Shown piece by piece: positions 8,090-15,260 of a stretch of 23,219 nt of DNA (position 1 is the stretch's first letter; each line of letters opens with the position of its first letter). Source of the stretch: SAR202 cluster bacterium (GTDB lineage Bacteria > Chloroflexota > Dehalococcoidia > UBA3495); assembly GCA_009392775.1 (NCBI GenBank), contig VFFT01000084.1, forward strand, positions 1-23,219, written 5' to 3'. The translations under genes and the position numbers were made by a program. Below the pieces are notes generated by a model, which worked only from the letters and a program-made list of their open reading frames with translations, made no database searches and had not been told where the DNA came from.

Positions 8090-8968
8090 ATGAAACCTTC
8101 TGATATTCATAGTTTTTGGTCCGAAACAATTGATCGACTCGGCGATGTCCCAATTAATGCTGTAGTGAAGCTTAATGAGAATTTGAGCGATCGCGAATTC
8201 GCTACTTATGATGTAGTTCTATCCAGCTACGAGAATGTGAGTTTGCGAGGTTGGTATTCGGTCCCAAATGATATTTCAGCAGAGCGCAGAGGTCCTGGTA
8301 TCTTAGCTGTGCCAGGTTATCAAGGTAACAAGAGCATCCCAACGCAATTGGTTGTCGCTGGGTATTGTGTGTTTACACTTTTCCCGAGGGGCCAAGGTGA
8401 GAGCGTTTCAGAGTGGTCTTTAGATACTGGTACCAAGCTCACGTATCATATTGAAGATAAACGCCACTATTATTATAGGGGTGCTTATATGGATTGCATA
8501 CGCGGGTTAGACTTTTTGCAATCTAGGGATGAAGTCATACCTGATCGATTGGGCATGTGGAGTAGGAGTCAGGGAGGAGGGTTTACACTGGCTACAGCTG
8601 CTTTAGATAATCGGTTGAATGTGGCAGTAGCAGAAGAACCTTTTCTATGCAACTTTCCAGTGGCGGTTGACCTGGAATCCTCCCCCTACTCCGAACTTAG
8701 AGATTATTTATCACAGAACCCGGAAACACGCCCATTAGTTTTGGATACATTGTCTTACTTTGATCAGTTGAACTTGGTGTCTGGTATATACTGCCCCACG
8801 TTGGTAAATATTGGCATGAAAGATCAAACATGTCCTTGGGAAACTATAGAACCAGTCTTCAAGGAAATTCCAAGTATTAAGAGTTTATGTATTTACCCTG
8901 AATTGAATCATTCACCGTGCACGGACTTTAGTAATCATGCCTCTGATTGGATTCGCAGATATATATAA
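8090..8968 (+). CDS. CE7-type acetyl esterase / acetyl-xylan esterase-like alpha/beta hydrolase
   Basis: This looks like a deacetylase of the AXE1/cephalosporin-C deacetylase group. It has 292 residues, slightly shorter than typical CE7 enzymes (about 320). The CE7 mark PRGQGES is at residues 99-105. The nucleophile elbow is WSRSQGGG (157-164, Ser160), the acid is Asp245 in GMKDQTCP, and the base His274 in ELNHSP. In classical CE7 enzymes the elbow is GxSQGG and the His is followed by Glu; both deviate here, so the substrate may differ. The ATG at 8090 is chosen for GGGGTGA five bases upstream; earlier in-frame ATGs lack this. It has no signal peptide. It is divergent from the Nudix gene and convergent with phoR. 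Confidence 0.88.
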   Translation: MKPSDIHSFWSETIDRLGDVPINAVVKLNENLSDREFATYDVVLSSYENVSLRGWYSVPNDISAERRGPGILAVPGYQGNKSIPTQLVVAGYCVFTLFPRGQGESVSEWSLDTGTKLTYHIEDKRHYYYRGAYMDCIRGLDFLQSRDEVIPDRLGMWSRSQGGGFTLATAALDNRLNVAVAEEPFLCNFPVAVDLESSPYSELRDYLSQNPETRPLVLDTLSYFDQLNLVSGIYCPTLVNIGMKDQTCPWETIEPVFKEIPSIKSLCIYPELNHSPCTDFSNHASDWIRRYI

Positions 8969-9018
8969 TTTGATTGGTTAATTCCTATGTGAGTAATCAA
9001 TAGTCTGGTGTGGTATGA

Positions 9019-10296
9019 CTAGACTTGATGTAAGGGCAAAGTAAAATAAAATGTTGTGCCTTCTTCCTCAACACTTTCTACTCTGATATTGCCACTGTGC
9101 GCTTCGATGATTTCTTTGACAATCGCTAGCCCTAATCCTGTACCAACATACCCTCTGGATCTCTCAACTTTGTAGAAACGCTCGAAGATATGGGTTTGAT
9201 GTTCAACTGGAATGCCGATTCCGTTGTCTTGCACGTAAATCTCTACCGTGGTTTCCCCTTTGTAACAACCTACAGATATCGTGCCATTTTCATTGGTAAA
9301 TCTAATCGCGTTTTCAATCAGATTTATGAATATTTGCCTGATACGCTCTTCGTCTGCATAAATTTCTAATGGGTCATCTGGGCAATTTATAGATATGTTG
9401 GGTGAATGATCAGCATGTTTGATATTAGTTTCTGATGTTATTTCTTTAATTAATAGCGGCAAATCTACTACCTGTTTCTCGAGGCGAAGTCTTCCACTTT
9501 CAATCCTAGAAAGTTCTAATAAATCATTTACTAGATTAGTCATTCTCTCAATATCCGACGAGATCCTGCCTAGGAAATCAAACGCAATAGAAGTATCGTG
9601 TACAGTCCCTGATTCCAATGTTTCGACCATTGCTTTTATAGATGCCAGCGGGTTTCTAAGTTCGTGGGATACGTTGCTTACGAATTCTCTTTGACTGTTG
9701 TCTAATAATTGGGTTTGGGTGTAATCATTAATTGTTAATATAATGTTTGTATTTTCTGAGTCATCTACCGGAGTAGCAGTTACAATCAGATGTTTGCGTA
9801 ATGATGCGATCTCAGTATTTCCAACTTGCATTGAAGAAGTGGTTATAGATTTCTCCGCAATAGAATTTATTATTGAATCACGTGTAAGTTCTACTAAAGT
9901 CATCCCAGATAAATCTTCTGAGGAGTCTATAGCTAAGTGATCTCTAGCTGCCTTATTTACTAGCAATAATTCTTTCTGAGAGTTCAATACTATAACCCCA
10001 TCTGACAATGTGTTAAGTAACTCTGCAATCATCAGCTGGTCCTTGGCGATCGTGGTAAATGTTTCTCTGATGTTCGTAGGGATATCGTCGTATAGTGAGA
10101 GTGGTTGGGAGTCAGAAGAGGCAGTGATTTGTTGATTTCGGAGATGGTATATTAGATCGCCTGTTAGCGTGCGTAGGCCATCTGCTAGCAACTTATTAAC
10201 TCTGGCATAACGCCTATAAACATACACACATACCAGAGTAGGTACTATGCATACTATAGTTGTGACTAAAATTAATGCTACTTGCAATGAAGTCAT
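9019..10296 (-). CDS. phoR: PhoR-like sensor histidine kinase
   Basis: This is the sensor kinase of the phosphate two-component system, 425 residues. A single N-terminal membrane helix (about residues 5-27) is followed by Arg-rich RRYARVNK; there is no periplasmic domain. A PAS-like domain spans about 90-195, beginning LNTLSDGVIVLN. HisKA carries the phospho-acceptor His211 in SHELRNPLASI. The ATPase domain shows the N-box (Asn325, Asn329 in NLIENAIRF), the G1 box DNGIGIP (357-363), FERFYKVER, and the G2 box GTGLGL (385-390). It lies 65 bases downstream of phoB on the same strand. Lack of a sensor domain fits PhoR proteins that read the state of the Pst transporter. The pairing with pst is inferred from context. 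Confidence 0.92.
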   Translation of the reverse strand: MTSLQVALILVTTIVCIVPTLVCVYVYRRYARVNKLLADGLRTLTGDLIYHLRNQQITASSDSQPLSLYDDIPTNIRETFTTIAKDQLMIAELLNTLSDGVIVLNSQKELLLVNKAARDHLAIDSSEDLSGMTLVELTRDSIINSIAEKSITTSSMQVGNTEIASLRKHLIVTATPVDDSENTNIILTINDYTQTQLLDNSQREFVSNVSHELRNPLASIKAMVETLESGTVHDTSIAFDFLGRISSDIERMTNLVNDLLELSRIESGRLRLEKQVVDLPLLIKEITSETNIKHADHSPNISINCPDDPLEIYADEERIRQIFINLIENAIRFTNENGTISVGCYKGETTVEIYVQDNGIGIPVEHQTHIFERFYKVERSRGYVGTGLGLAIVKEIIEAHSGNIRVESVEEEGTTFYFTLPLHQV

Positions 10297-10361
10297 TATC
10301 TTTACATATTACAGATTTATCAGTTGGGACCTATCTGATAGTTTGGAAGATCTCTTAAGTG

Positions 10362-11054
10362 TTAGTCGAGCCGGTATCCGATACCTCTTATGGTTATTAT
10401 TCTTGGAGGTAGCCCGCTGTCAGATTGGATTTTCTCTCTGAGCCATCTAACGTGAACATCGACTGTTCGGCTTTCGCCCATATAATCGTAACCCCACACA
10501 CTCTCAAGCAATTGGTCTCTAGAGAATGCTATTCCCTGGTGAGCGACCAAGAACGCCAGCAAATCGAATTCTTTGGGCTTGAGATATAAAGGCTTCCCAT
10601 TGAGGACCGCAGAGTGACTATCTAAATCAATTTCTATTCGACCTAGTGAGAACTGTCGGGGGGTATTTGGACTTTGGGTCTGGGTGGTTAGGCTCCTTCT
10701 TAGGATTCCTCGTACGCGTGCTACTAGTTCGCGCATGCTGAATGGTTTTGTAACGTAGTCATCAGCTCCTAATTCTAGGCCTACAACTCGGTCAATTTCT
10801 TCTCCTTTGGCTGTTAAGAACAATATAGGTATGTTGGATTCTCTCCTTATCATTCGGCATACCTCGAAACCATCTAAAGATGGGAGCATTACATCTAATA
10901 TCAATAAATCCGGCTGTAATGAACGAGCTTTTTCTAGACCAGAGACTCCGTCGTGAGAAACATATACTCGGTATCCTTCTCTTTCAAGGCTGACTTTAAG
11001 TGCAGCAACCAGATTTTGTTCGTCTTCTACGATTAGGATGCTCTGATCAGGCAA
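10362..11054 (-). CDS. phoB: PhoB-like response regulator, OmpR family
   Basis: This is a 230-residue phosphorylation-dependent DNA-binding regulator. The receiver domain has acidic residues Glu10/Asp11, phospho-acceptor Asp54 in LILDVMLP, Thr81 in FLTAK and Lys103 in VTKPF. The winged-helix output domain spans about 135-230, with LYLKPKEFDLLAFLV, SRDQLLESVWGYDY, RTVDVHVRWLREKI and IRGIGYRL. The TTG start at 11054 has AAAGGAG (complement of 11061-11067) six bases upstream, and ATGs nearby are out of frame. It is cotranscribed with phoR. Its likely target is the four-repeat Pho box before pstS, since OmpR-type regulators bind 11-bp direct repeats. Confidence 0.93.
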   Translation of the reverse strand: MPDQSILIVEDEQNLVAALKVSLEREGYRVYVSHDGVSGLEKARSLQPDLLILDVMLPSLDGFEVCRMIRRESNIPILFLTAKGEEIDRVVGLELGADDYVTKPFSMRELVARVRGILRRSLTTQTQSPNTPRQFSLGRIEIDLDSHSAVLNGKPLYLKPKEFDLLAFLVAHQGIAFSRDQLLESVWGYDYMGESRTVDVHVRWLREKIQSDSGLPPRIITIRGIGYRLD

Positions 11055-11116
11055 AGCATTCTCCTTTTTTACTGTAAAAAGTGGTAATCCCTTAAATTTT
11101 CCTACTCACTGCCGAA

Positions 11117-11122
11117 ATTATA
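11117..11122 (-). promoter_or_regulatory. Possible -10 box for phoB-phoR
   Basis: On the minus strand a perfect TATAAT lies about 60 bases before the phoB start; a second TATAAT is at 11143-11138. Neither has a recognisable -35, and I see no clean TTAAC array, so the promoter choice stays open. Confidence 0.3.
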
Positions 11123-11147
11123 TTACATAATACGGTAATTATAGCTA

Positions 11148-11176
11148 TTGACTACGGTTGATATCCTGCATACACT
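11148..11176 (+). promoter_or_regulatory. Promoter of the UGSC selenoprotein gene
   Basis: TTGACT (11148-11153), exactly 17 bases, then TACACT (11171-11176). The start of transcription would be near 11183 and the leader about 22 bases, containing AGGAGGT (11191-11197). It lies back to back with the presumed phoB promoter. Confidence 0.65.
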
Positions 11177-11204
11177 CCTGAAAATACCCTAGGAGGTAAC
11201 AAGT

Positions 11205-11744
11205 ATGCCTAGTGAGCAAAACAATGTATTTTTGCATCCAGGGGTGGAAGATGAAGCCGAAACTTTTGGGCTCGCTAATAGATTGCCAAGCCTTTCTGGT
11301 ATGAAGATAGGATTGATAGATAATCGTAAACGCAATGCCGATCTGTATTTAGAGGAAATAGCTCGCATCTTTGAAGAACAATATGGCGTAACTGAATTTC
11401 AGACTTATCGGAAGGCCAGTCAGAGTATTCCAACTCCGGCAGACGTGTTGGATGATATGGCCCAAAACTGCGATGCAATAATTCATGCGGTGGCGGATTG
11501 AGGGTCTTGTACAACGTGGGGTCTCCACGATGGAATAGAATCCGAGAAAAGGGGAAAGCCTGCGGTTACAGTAATAACCGAGGCATTCATAAAAGCGGCT
11601 GGTATCAGAGCCAAGACATTGGGTATGGCCGACCACCCTGTGGTGGTAATTGAACATCCTATAGCCAGTAAGACTAAACAAGAGATCCATGAAACAGCTC
11701 GCCGTAGCGTGGAGAAGATTGTCCTCGGGCTTCGTGGTTCATAA
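11205..11744 (+). CDS. UGSC-family selenoprotein, with in-frame TGA read as selenocysteine
   Basis: The frame starting ATG 11205 (AGGAGGT seven bases upstream) meets TGA at 11499-11501 after 98 codons. The same frame then continues for 80 sense codons to TAA at 11742-11744. Around the TGA it reads AVAD-U-GSCTTWGLHDGIE, and downstream VVVIEHPIAS. This is the UGSC motif and C-terminal half of the UGSC family, known in selenocysteine and cysteine forms and seen in marine metagenomes. The full product is 179 residues with Sec99 and Cys102, a U-x-x-C redox pair. A SECIS-like hairpin follows the TGA at the proper distance. It is soluble and its reaction is unknown, but a thiol/selenol redox role is likely. 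The next gene begins 30 bases downstream. An ordinary reading would wrongly give a 98-residue protein. Confidence 0.9.
11494..11544 (+). promoter_or_regulatory. Bacterial SECIS-like element
   Basis: CGTGG (11515-11519), loop GGTCT (11520-11524) and CCACG (11525-11529) form an apical hairpin starting 16 bases after the T of the TGA. Loop sequence GGUC(U) and this distance match the known E. coli fdhF SECIS bound by SelB. A lower stem CGGATT (11494-11499) with AATCCG (11539-11544) can also form and includes the U of the UGA. Confidence 0.8.
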
Positions 11745-11774
11745 TTCAATAATATTCAGGGTAGGAGCGCGTAA

Positions 11775-12833
11775 TTGGTAGCCTCGAAAAGAGCAAGTCG
11801 GCTAGATGTGACCGGGTCACTTGTTGATGTCAATAACTACTTCTATGACCAGGGATGGACCGATGGCTTGCCCATAATACCTCCCACTGAAGATCTTGTG
11901 TTTGAAATGTTGGAGGCATGCCCTCTAGCAGCAGATCAGGTTTTAGGAAGAATGCCTCCGATGAACGGAAGCGTCACCCCTGAGAAGATAGCTATAAATG
12001 CGGTTATGGCAGGATGCAAACCAGATTATATGCCTGTTGTTGTAGCGGCTGTTAAAGCTGTTATGCAGCCACAATTTAATGTCGCCGCAATAACTACCAC
12101 GACCGGAGGAGCAGCTCCAGCGATCATAGTAAGCGGCCCTATAGCTGATAAATTAGGAATTAATAGTGGGACTGCTGTGTTTGGATCTGGGCATCAGGCT
12201 AATGCTGCAATCGGAAGAGCCTTAAGACTAACAATGCGAAACATGGGCGGGGCGACCGTCCATACCATGGAAAAGTCGACCCATGGTTGGCCAGGTAAAT
12301 ACACGATGTGCTTTGCTGAAAATCAAGCGGCTAGTCCTTGGGAACCAGTCCATACAGGACTAGGGTACGAACCGAATAGTAACGTGGTAATAGTTGTAGC
12401 TGTTAGAGGCATACATACTTTTGTTGAAGGGGCTCAAGAGACCGGAGATGGTGTGCTGGAGACTATATGTATGGCTGTAAAAGGTGCTGGGATATCTGCT
12501 TACTACTATCAGTTACGGGGAGCTTCACCGATATTGGTGATAGGTCCGGAGCACGCGGCGGAAATATCGAAATCCGGGTATGATCGTGAGAGTGTAAAGC
12601 AATACCTGTTTGATAATGTGAGGATTCCTCTGTATGAATTGAAGGATAGAGGGCATTGGGGAGCTAGGGGATGGCCTGAGGAATGGGAGCAGCAAGGAGA
12701 GGAATTTGGTATTCCAATGGCGCTTGACCCTGATAGATATATTGTAGTAGTGGCGGGAGGAGACGGAAGACATTCGTCATGGTTGTTGCCATGGTCTGCT
12801 ACGCAAAGGGCTGTTGAGATAATAGAAACATAG
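11775..12833 (+). CDS. Uncharacterised protein, probable partner of the UGSC selenoprotein
   Basis: I do not know a function for this 352-residue protein. It appears soluble. It has strongly patterned, conserved-looking stretches: GWTDGLPIIPPT near residue 28, NAVMAGCKPDYMPVVVAAV, ATHT-like TTTTGGAAPAIIVSGPIADK, GINSGTAVFG, ANAAIGRALRLTMRNMGG, HGWPGKYTMCFAENQAASPW and a terminal GGDGRHSSWLLPWS. Cys in MAGC and CFAEN and several His could be functional. I have the impression that such proteins sit beside or are fused to UGSC domains in other bacteria, but cannot check. The TTG start has TAGGAG seven bases upstream. Its 30-base distance from the selenoprotein gene implies one transcript and perhaps a two-subunit enzyme. 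Confidence 0.8.
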   Translation: MVASKRASRLDVTGSLVDVNNYFYDQGWTDGLPIIPPTEDLVFEMLEACPLAADQVLGRMPPMNGSVTPEKIAINAVMAGCKPDYMPVVVAAVKAVMQPQFNVAAITTTTGGAAPAIIVSGPIADKLGINSGTAVFGSGHQANAAIGRALRLTMRNMGGATVHTMEKSTHGWPGKYTMCFAENQAASPWEPVHTGLGYEPNSNVVIVVAVRGIHTFVEGAQETGDGVLETICMAVKGAGISAYYYQLRGASPILVIGPEHAAEISKSGYDRESVKQYLFDNVRIPLYELKDRGHWGARGWPEEWEQQGEEFGIPMALDPDRYIVVVAGGDGRHSSWLLPWSATQRAVEIIET

Positions 12834-12863
12834 AATTAGAAGCTATGCGTTGATATACACCAT

Positions 12864-12885
12864 AGATAGCACTGGTCCGCTATCT
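12864..12885 (+). other. Hairpin between the UGSC partner gene and the molybdenum hydroxylase gene
   Basis: AGATAGC and GCTATCT form a 7-bp perfect stem with an 8-base loop, followed by TCGAGA. No T-run follows, so termination is doubtful; it could be an RNA processing or pausing site. Confidence 0.3.
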
Positions 12886-12932
12886 CGAGAATATAGGTAC
12901 TTGATGTTGCAAGAGAAGAAATGGAGGGAAAT

Positions 12933-15215
12933 ATGACTACAGTTGAAGGATCTAATAAATATCGTGTCATAGGAACGCGGCCTATGCGTCACGACGCAGT
13001 AGATAAAGTGACTGGAGCCGCTAAATATGGGGCTGATTTTAGTGCGCCAGGAATGTTGCACGGGAAGATACTTCGCAGCCCCCATGCTCATGCCAAAATA
13101 CTCTCAATAGATACAAGCAAGGCAGAGGCAGTACCAGGGGTTTTAGCGGTAGCTACTGCTGCTGATTTTCCTATTATTTCGGCAAGGGCCTTAGATTATG
13201 AAAACTTTCAGGGCAACCCTCGGCTCATAGCAGAGAACATTTTTGCCAATGAAAAAGTTCTCTATAAGGGTCATGCTATAGCTGCTGTCGCTGCTACTAG
13301 TCAGCATGTTGCCGAAGAGGCTGCAGCATTGATAGATGTGAAATATGAAGTTCTACCTACAGTATTGGGCTGGAGAGATGCACTGAAAGATGATGCTCCT
13401 CTATTACATGACCAGATGACCACTAGATTTAGAGTGGAACGATTTGGCCCTGGAGATGATACGGGAGAGATAAGCAATATAGCTGGGCATCTGCAACATA
13501 AATTAGGGGATATAGATAAGGGATTCAAAGAAGCAGATGTGATCTTCGAAAAAGAATATGAGACCCAGACTGTACATCAAGGCTATATAGAACCTCACGT
13601 GGCCTCTGCAGTTTGGGGGAGTGATGGTCGTGTCACAGTTTGGACTAGCACCCAAGGACCATTTTCTGTTAGAACGGCTACTGCCGCTATTCTGGGTATA
13701 CCTGATTCTTCCGTTAAGGTCGTTCCTATGGAAATTGGTGGTGGATTCGGAGCTAAGGGTGTGACCTATTTAGCTCCTGTCGCTGCTGTATTGGCAAAGA
13801 AGTCTGGAAAACCTGTCAAAGTTGTAATGACCAGGAAAGAAGTCTTTGAAGGGAGTGGTCCAGCTTCTGCGACATTCATGAGGGTAAAGTTAGGAGCAAA
13901 GAAAGATGGAAAGCTTACTGCCGGTCAGGTGTACATGGTTTACGAAGCGGGAGCATTTCCTGGTGCGCCTGTTGGTGGAGGAGCAGTTACAACTTTCGGG
14001 TCATACAATTGTGAAAATATACTTGTAGATGGATATGATGTTGTATGCAATAAACAAAAGGCACAGGCTTATCGTGCCCCCGGTCAACCACAAGCTGGGT
14101 TTGCAGTTGAGTGCGCAATCGATGAGTTGGCTGATGAGTTGAAGGTAGACCCAATGGAACTTCGCCTCAAGAACGCTGTAAGTGAAGGGGACAGGATGCC
14201 CAATGGTGTAGCGCATGCTAGGTTTGGATGTGTTGAGTTGGAAGAGGCTATGAAAAATCACCCGCATTATCTTGCTCCTCTAGGTGGACCGAACCGAGGT
14301 AGAGGAGTGGCAGTAGCGTTTAGAGCTCAGGGAGGTCAGGTTTCCTCAGCAACTATCAATGTTAACAGCGATGGAACCTTAAATTTGATAACTGGTTCTG
14401 TGGATATTGGTGGTACGCGGACTGCTACTGCGATGCAGGTTGCAGAAGTATTGGGCATAGATTCAGAAGATATTAACCCCGCAGTTGCTGATACAGATAG
14501 CGTAGGTTATACGGGTAACACAGGGGGTAGCCGCACCGCATTTGATACTGGGCTTGCGGGGATAGCTGCTGCTGAAGAAGTCATAAAACAGATGAAAGGT
14601 AGAGCTGCTCTACTCTGGGAAGTTCAAGACGAGGATGTGGAATTCGCAGATGGTACGTTTGTTTGCTCTAAGAACGCCGAAGATAAATATACTTTCAAAG
14701 AATTGGCCACTCGATTAATGCGTACTGGTGGACCGGTGACTTGCTCGGCTTCAGCTCCTTCTACAGGTGTTGGTCCGATTTTTAGTGGCAATATTGTCGA
14801 TGTGGAAGTTGATCCGGATACGGGCAAGGTGGAAATATTGCGGTGTACCGCATTTATTGACGCTGGGCAAGCAGTCCATCCCAGTTTTGTAGAGGGTCAA
14901 ATTCAGGGAGCAACAGTGCAAGGAGTAGGCTGGGCTCTAAATGAAGAATATGTCTACAATGATGATGGATCAGTGGCTAATGCCAGCTTTTTGGATTATC
15001 GAATGCCGACCAGCTTAGATCTTCCGATGATTGACTCGGTAATTATAGAAGTTCCTAATCCAAGACATCCGTTCGGTCTGAGAGGTGTAGGGGAAGGTCC
15101 AATAATACCTCCTTTACCTGCTTTAGCTAATGCTATTTCTCATGCTACAGGTGTACGAATGCGTAAATTACCGATGTCACCCGGAAATATTTTAGAGGCT
15201 ATTGAATCTAATTAA
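12933..15215 (+). CDS. Xanthine dehydrogenase family molybdenum-binding (large) subunit
   Basis: This is a molybdenum hydroxylase large subunit (CoxL/XdhB-like) of 760 residues, the normal length. Starting at ATG 12933 (GGAGGG just upstream) is preferred over ATG 12921, which has no clear SD. The N-terminal hammerhead domain has AVDKVTGAAKYGADF and GKILRSPHAHAKI. The Mo-cofactor domain shows IGGGFGAKG near 269, QAYRAPGQPQ (AYR at 379-381), and the catalytic Glu721 in RGVGEGPIIPP. AYRAPG differs from the AYxCSFR loop of form I CO dehydrogenase, so CO is not the expected substrate; an aromatic or N-heterocyclic compound is more likely. No [2Fe-2S] or FAD subunit gene is adjacent, which is unusual. 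No Tat signal. Confidence 0.92.
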   Translation: MTTVEGSNKYRVIGTRPMRHDAVDKVTGAAKYGADFSAPGMLHGKILRSPHAHAKILSIDTSKAEAVPGVLAVATAADFPIISARALDYENFQGNPRLIAENIFANEKVLYKGHAIAAVAATSQHVAEEAAALIDVKYEVLPTVLGWRDALKDDAPLLHDQMTTRFRVERFGPGDDTGEISNIAGHLQHKLGDIDKGFKEADVIFEKEYETQTVHQGYIEPHVASAVWGSDGRVTVWTSTQGPFSVRTATAAILGIPDSSVKVVPMEIGGGFGAKGVTYLAPVAAVLAKKSGKPVKVVMTRKEVFEGSGPASATFMRVKLGAKKDGKLTAGQVYMVYEAGAFPGAPVGGGAVTTFGSYNCENILVDGYDVVCNKQKAQAYRAPGQPQAGFAVECAIDELADELKVDPMELRLKNAVSEGDRMPNGVAHARFGCVELEEAMKNHPHYLAPLGGPNRGRGVAVAFRAQGGQVSSATINVNSDGTLNLITGSVDIGGTRTATAMQVAEVLGIDSEDINPAVADTDSVGYTGNTGGSRTAFDTGLAGIAAAEEVIKQMKGRAALLWEVQDEDVEFADGTFVCSKNAEDKYTFKELATRLMRTGGPVTCSASAPSTGVGPIFSGNIVDVEVDPDTGKVEILRCTAFIDAGQAVHPSFVEGQIQGATVQGVGWALNEEYVYNDDGSVANASFLDYRMPTSLDLPMIDSVIIEVPNPRHPFGLRGVGEGPIIPPLPALANAISHATGVRMRKLPMSPGNILEAIESN

Positions 15216-15260
15216 ATCGATTAGAGTATCTTGTACTGATTTGATTCAATAGAAAGACAA

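Noticed and set aside
8994..9023. Terminator between the CE7-like esterase and phoR
   Set aside because: Only 5-bp arms (TAGTC/GACTA or AGTCT/AGACT) in competing pairings and no T-run.
10296..10362. Frameshift or lost gene between phoB and phoR
   Set aside because: The 65-base gap is only a short spacer; both proteins are complete with all domains.
11131..11163. A Pho box before phoB on the minus strand
   Set aside because: TCAAC/TCAAT/TTACC-like units occur but their spacing is not a constant 11 bases, unlike the clear array before pstS.
11205..11501. A complete 98-residue protein ending at the TGA
   Set aside because: The frame continues with the UGSC motif and a conserved-looking C-terminal half, and a SECIS hairpin follows, so the TGA is best read as selenocysteine.
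11483..11749. Minus-strand open frame opposite the 3' part of the UGSC gene
   Set aside because: It is a shadow of the coding strand; its product looks like no family and it has no ribosome binding site.
14001..14267. Minus-strand frame inside the molybdenum hydroxylase gene
   Set aside because: It lies wholly within a well-matched gene on the other strand and its product has no recognisable features.
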